DNA of 52,277 nucleotides from Prorocentrum cordatum (lineage: Eukaryota > Sar > Dinophyceae > Prorocentrales > Prorocentraceae): assembly GCA_963575745.1 (NCBI GenBank), contig CAUYUJ010018496.1:150774-203050 (forward strand), given 5' to 3'. Under the pieces are notes generated by a model that ran no database searches, was not told where the DNA came from, and worked only from the letters and a program-made list of their open reading frames with translations. Shown piece after piece: positions 48,970 to 52,277 of the stretch; position 1 is the stretch's first letter; each line of letters starts with the position of its first letter. The position numbers were made by a program, and so were the translations under genes.

Positions 48970-49070
48970 TTCACCTCACGCTCCTCTCCTCTTGCTTCTC
49001 CTCCTCCTGCTTCTCCTCCTCCTCCTCCTCTTGCTTCTCCTCCTGCTTCTCCTCCTCCTCCTCCTCCTCC
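48970..49070. repeat. (CTC)n tract with CTTGCTTCTCC units
   Basis: CTCCTCCTGCTTCTCCTC units. It abuts segment D copy b. Confidence 0.92.
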
Positions 49071-49648
49071 TTTTACCCCGGCCCCTCTTGGGGGTCGGGG
49101 CGTGCGCAACGATCACCCGAGGGGCGCTGCGATGGTCGCGCTTCGCGCGTCGCGGTCTGGTCCAACGCGTTGCTCACCTCCATCGCGTCGCGGGGCGCGG
49201 GGCGTGAAGACGGATGGCCTGAGGGCGAAGATAGTCGAGGTTCGGGGGCGTCAGGCCTTTGATGAACCGATCGCTGACCGCAGCGTTCTCGCCTCGTCAC
49301 GGCCGCACGTCGGTCCGCGCAATCGCGGTCGACATCGGGCACGGGCAACGTCGCGCGTTTGTACGCTGCTCCCGCAGGACAATGGCATTGAGATGGACGA
49401 TGCTTGAGCGCTGCCTGTCTGAGGTGGGCGGTGTTGCTTCCCCTGGTTTCTCAAGTTTCACCTTGTCTAAGAGCGAGATCGGCGAGCATGTCTGCTGACC
49501 TGCCGAAGCGAGAACACATATGATGCATCCATGCGCCATGCATCCGCAAGTGCGTGCAGGATCCGACATCGCTCCAGCCAAACACATTGCGGAACGACCC
49601 TTCGAGCACCGCCCAGGAGGCGCTCACGTATGACACCTCTCGTCTCCA
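49071..49648. repeat. duplicated segment D, copy b
   Basis: Second copy of 47101-47680, offset about 1970 bases in the same orientation. It breaks off at the same CTCTCGTCTCCA point, after which the two loci differ. Confidence 0.88.
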
Positions 49649-49664
49649 CTTCACCCCGAGCTCT

Positions 49665-49800
49665 CATGGGAGCTATTTCGGCCGTCTTGGGACTACTGTG
49701 GGCTTTTGGGGGGGAGTGGGGAGGGGCAGTCCTGGGGGTCCTTCGGGGTCATCTTGGGACGTCTTGGGGGCCCATTAAGCTGTCGTGGGGCCCTTTACGC
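49665..49800 (+). repeat. TCTTGG-rich dispersed repeat, locus 4
   Basis: Phrases GGCCGTCTTGGGAC, CATCTTGGGACGTC and TTGGGGGCCC over about 135 bases. Confidence 0.5.
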
Positions 49801-50114
49801 CGCAGGCGCTAGTAGGACACAGTCGCGGAGCCCCCAACCACAGTTTCGTAATGGTAGCTGAGATTGCGTGACCCAAGTGTCGTAGTGTATGTCGTGGAGG
49901 TCCGGGTCCCGAGTGTCTGGACCACCAATACCGAATAATTATTGGCACGTGTCGAAAACGGTTTGGTCGTGGGTTTCAGCAGTTCGCTTGGACACACTCG
50001 GGGGCGTGGTGCGAAAAAGATGGTTCAACATCGACATTGCTGCTCCGAAGATTCGCATGCCCCATTCAACATCAGGGCGGTCGTGTACTCAAGGATTTTC
50101 TGCTTGACCGGCTG
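49801..50114. other. nothing recognised
   Basis: Moderate-GC sequence without domain or repeat. Confidence 0.5.
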
Positions 50115-50990
<876 letters not shown>

Positions 50991-51865
50991 TGATGCACTG
51001 GTACGAGCGTACTCGCAAGAGTTGTCGCCGTCATTGTTGTTAACACAAGTGACACGGGTCGGAAATATTCCTGAACATTCCGGCGGATTTTTCCTGGGGC
51101 CTGGTTGCGTATCGATAGCAGGGTTATTTTTGTCTGTATCAGTAGGGTTGGTGGGACTGCGTGGGTGCGATTTTCCATGTTTTTCCGGATTCTTTCACCC
51201 GTGTCCGCGCCCTTCTCCGGCCCCCTCCGCGCTCCGAAGTGGCCAGCTAGGGCGAATCAGCCAAAGAAGTAATTGACGAGGCAGCAACAAGAGATATTGC
51301 GGCAAAGGGGTGCTCGAAGCACGGCAATGCAGAAACTATCATTTCAGAAAGACCAGGATCCGAGTGCAAATCCAGGGCCTACGGTTCAAGGTCGAGCCCA
51401 GGTTTGGGGAGCCCGGGCAAAAATGGTGGTGGGGCATTTGTGTCTAAAACGACGCGCTTTTTTGTCTCTCTCTATATATTTATAGTTACACAAATATGAC
51501 GAAGAAGAAGAAAACAACAAACGAAAAAAAAACGTGTTATGAAACAGCACGGTTTTCCTAAAGTTGCACCAACATGTCTTTCGTTGTGATTGCAGGGTTA
51601 TACTGTTCCCAAACATTGTATGTCCGGATTATGAGAGTGGGAAATCCCAGACAATGTGGAAAAACAGAGTCAGCTACTACCCAATAGCAATCATTGAAAC
51701 AATTGTTCTGTCATTGATTCCGTTGCGACCACCGTGTCTTGTGCAGCGAGTGGGCGTACACCATCCGGCGGTAAGAAAGGGAGGAGGCAATTGAGCCGTG
51801 GTACGGCACAACAGATTTTACGGAGAATATGCGGATCGATAAAATCAGGAAATCCATATTGTAGT
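50991..51865. other. no gene seen; AT-richer
   Basis: Contains short purine and AT-rich runs (TATATATTTATAG near 51471, AAGAAGAAGAAAAC near 51502). Frames up to about 100 codons have no motif. Confidence 0.45.
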
Positions 51866-51867
51866 GG

Positions 51868-51900
51868 CCTCCGGCCAGTGCCGCCGATCCGGGGCGCTCC

Positions 51901-51935
<35 letters not shown>

Positions 51936-51948
51936 CTGATGATGATGT

Positions 51949-52002
<54 letters not shown>
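51868..52002 (+). repeat. diverged GGCCTTACGGC block with (GAT)n tail
   Basis: GTGGCCTCCGGCCAGTGCCG, then CCGATCCGGGGCGCTCC, leads into about 33 GAT triplets with two variant triplets (GCT and GTT). Confidence 0.75.
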
Positions 52003-52004
<2 letters not shown>

Positions 52005-52277
52005 CTCCCGCCCCCCCACCTCCCCTCCTCTCTCTTGTCCCCTCTTCGCTCTCTCCTGTACCTTCCCCCTCTCTCCTTTCCCTCCCCCCCCCTCTCTCTT
52101 GTCCCCTCCCCCCTTCTCTCCTGTCCACCCCTCCCTCTCCACCCCCCCTATCTCCTGTTCCCCCCCCTTTTCTCCTGTCCCCCCCGCCCCCTCTCTCCTG
52201 TCCCCCTCCTTTCCCACCCCCCCCCGCCTCTCTCCTGCCTCGCCCCCCCCCCTCTCTTCTGTCCCCCCTCCTCCCTC
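52003..52277. repeat. CTCTCCTGTCCCCCC polypyrimidine minisatellite
   Basis: Units of roughly 18-25 bases combining TCTCTCCTGT or CTCTCTTGT with a C-run and CCTCC. It continues to the window edge, where it is cut. Confidence 0.88.

Overview
The window looks like nuclear DNA of a dinoflagellate, most likely a core dinoflagellate; the species cannot be named from the sequence. Three things point there. An intronless open frame encodes a Mei2-type RNA recognition motif plus a zinc ribbon. A decayed LINE combines an N-terminal zinc-finger-like segment, an AP-type endonuclease, RT, RNase H and a C-terminal Cys/His segment of the kind I know from dinoflagellate retroelements. A decayed Ty1/copia element carries motif strings typical of dinoflagellate copia polyproteins. 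Nearly everything else is repeats: long trinucleotide and hexanucleotide arrays, minisatellites and short dispersed families. Most long open frames are artefacts of stop-free repeats.

Layout. 1-9.4 kb holds simple repeats, a fold-back unit (1168-1317), the first composite satellite element (2170-3559) and several microsatellites. 9.5-15.9 kb is the LINE, with at least eight frame changes. 16-21 kb holds dispersed families, an AGCAT satellite (17.5-18.4 kb) and a small inverted-repeat element (18567-18732). 21.1-24.1 kb is the second composite element. A 173-bp MITE-like unit with perfect 23-bp inverted ends lies at 24463-24635. 25449-36981 is a copia-type LTR element with short diverged terminal repeats and a TGGTAGCG primer-binding site. 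Its order is gag-like frame, zinc knuckle, protease, integrase, RT, RNase H, with about 2.7 kb of foreign minisatellite and microsatellite DNA inside the gag part. 37405-38631 is the one convincing intact gene. 39263-41327 is the third composite element. 42-50 kb is a mosaic of duplicated segments that abut GGA/CTC tracts. 50.1-52.3 kb is GTA, GAT and polypyrimidine repeat.

The most interesting structure is the composite element, present three times. Each copy starts with the same ~150-bp module, continues with a length-variable CAGCCT array (0.8, 2.4 and 1.45 kb), then 73-bp tandem units, then the same 3' module. A 12-bp sequence near the 5' end (ACCTAACAGCGA) recurs inverted at the 3' end. 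Copies 1 and 2 each interrupt another repeat whose uninterrupted relatives are also in the window, so filled and empty sites can be compared here. That makes it a candidate undescribed non-autonomous element that carries its own expandable satellites.

No tRNA, rRNA, CRISPR array or operon was found. Boundaries of degenerate repeats are approximate, and all alignments were made by eye.
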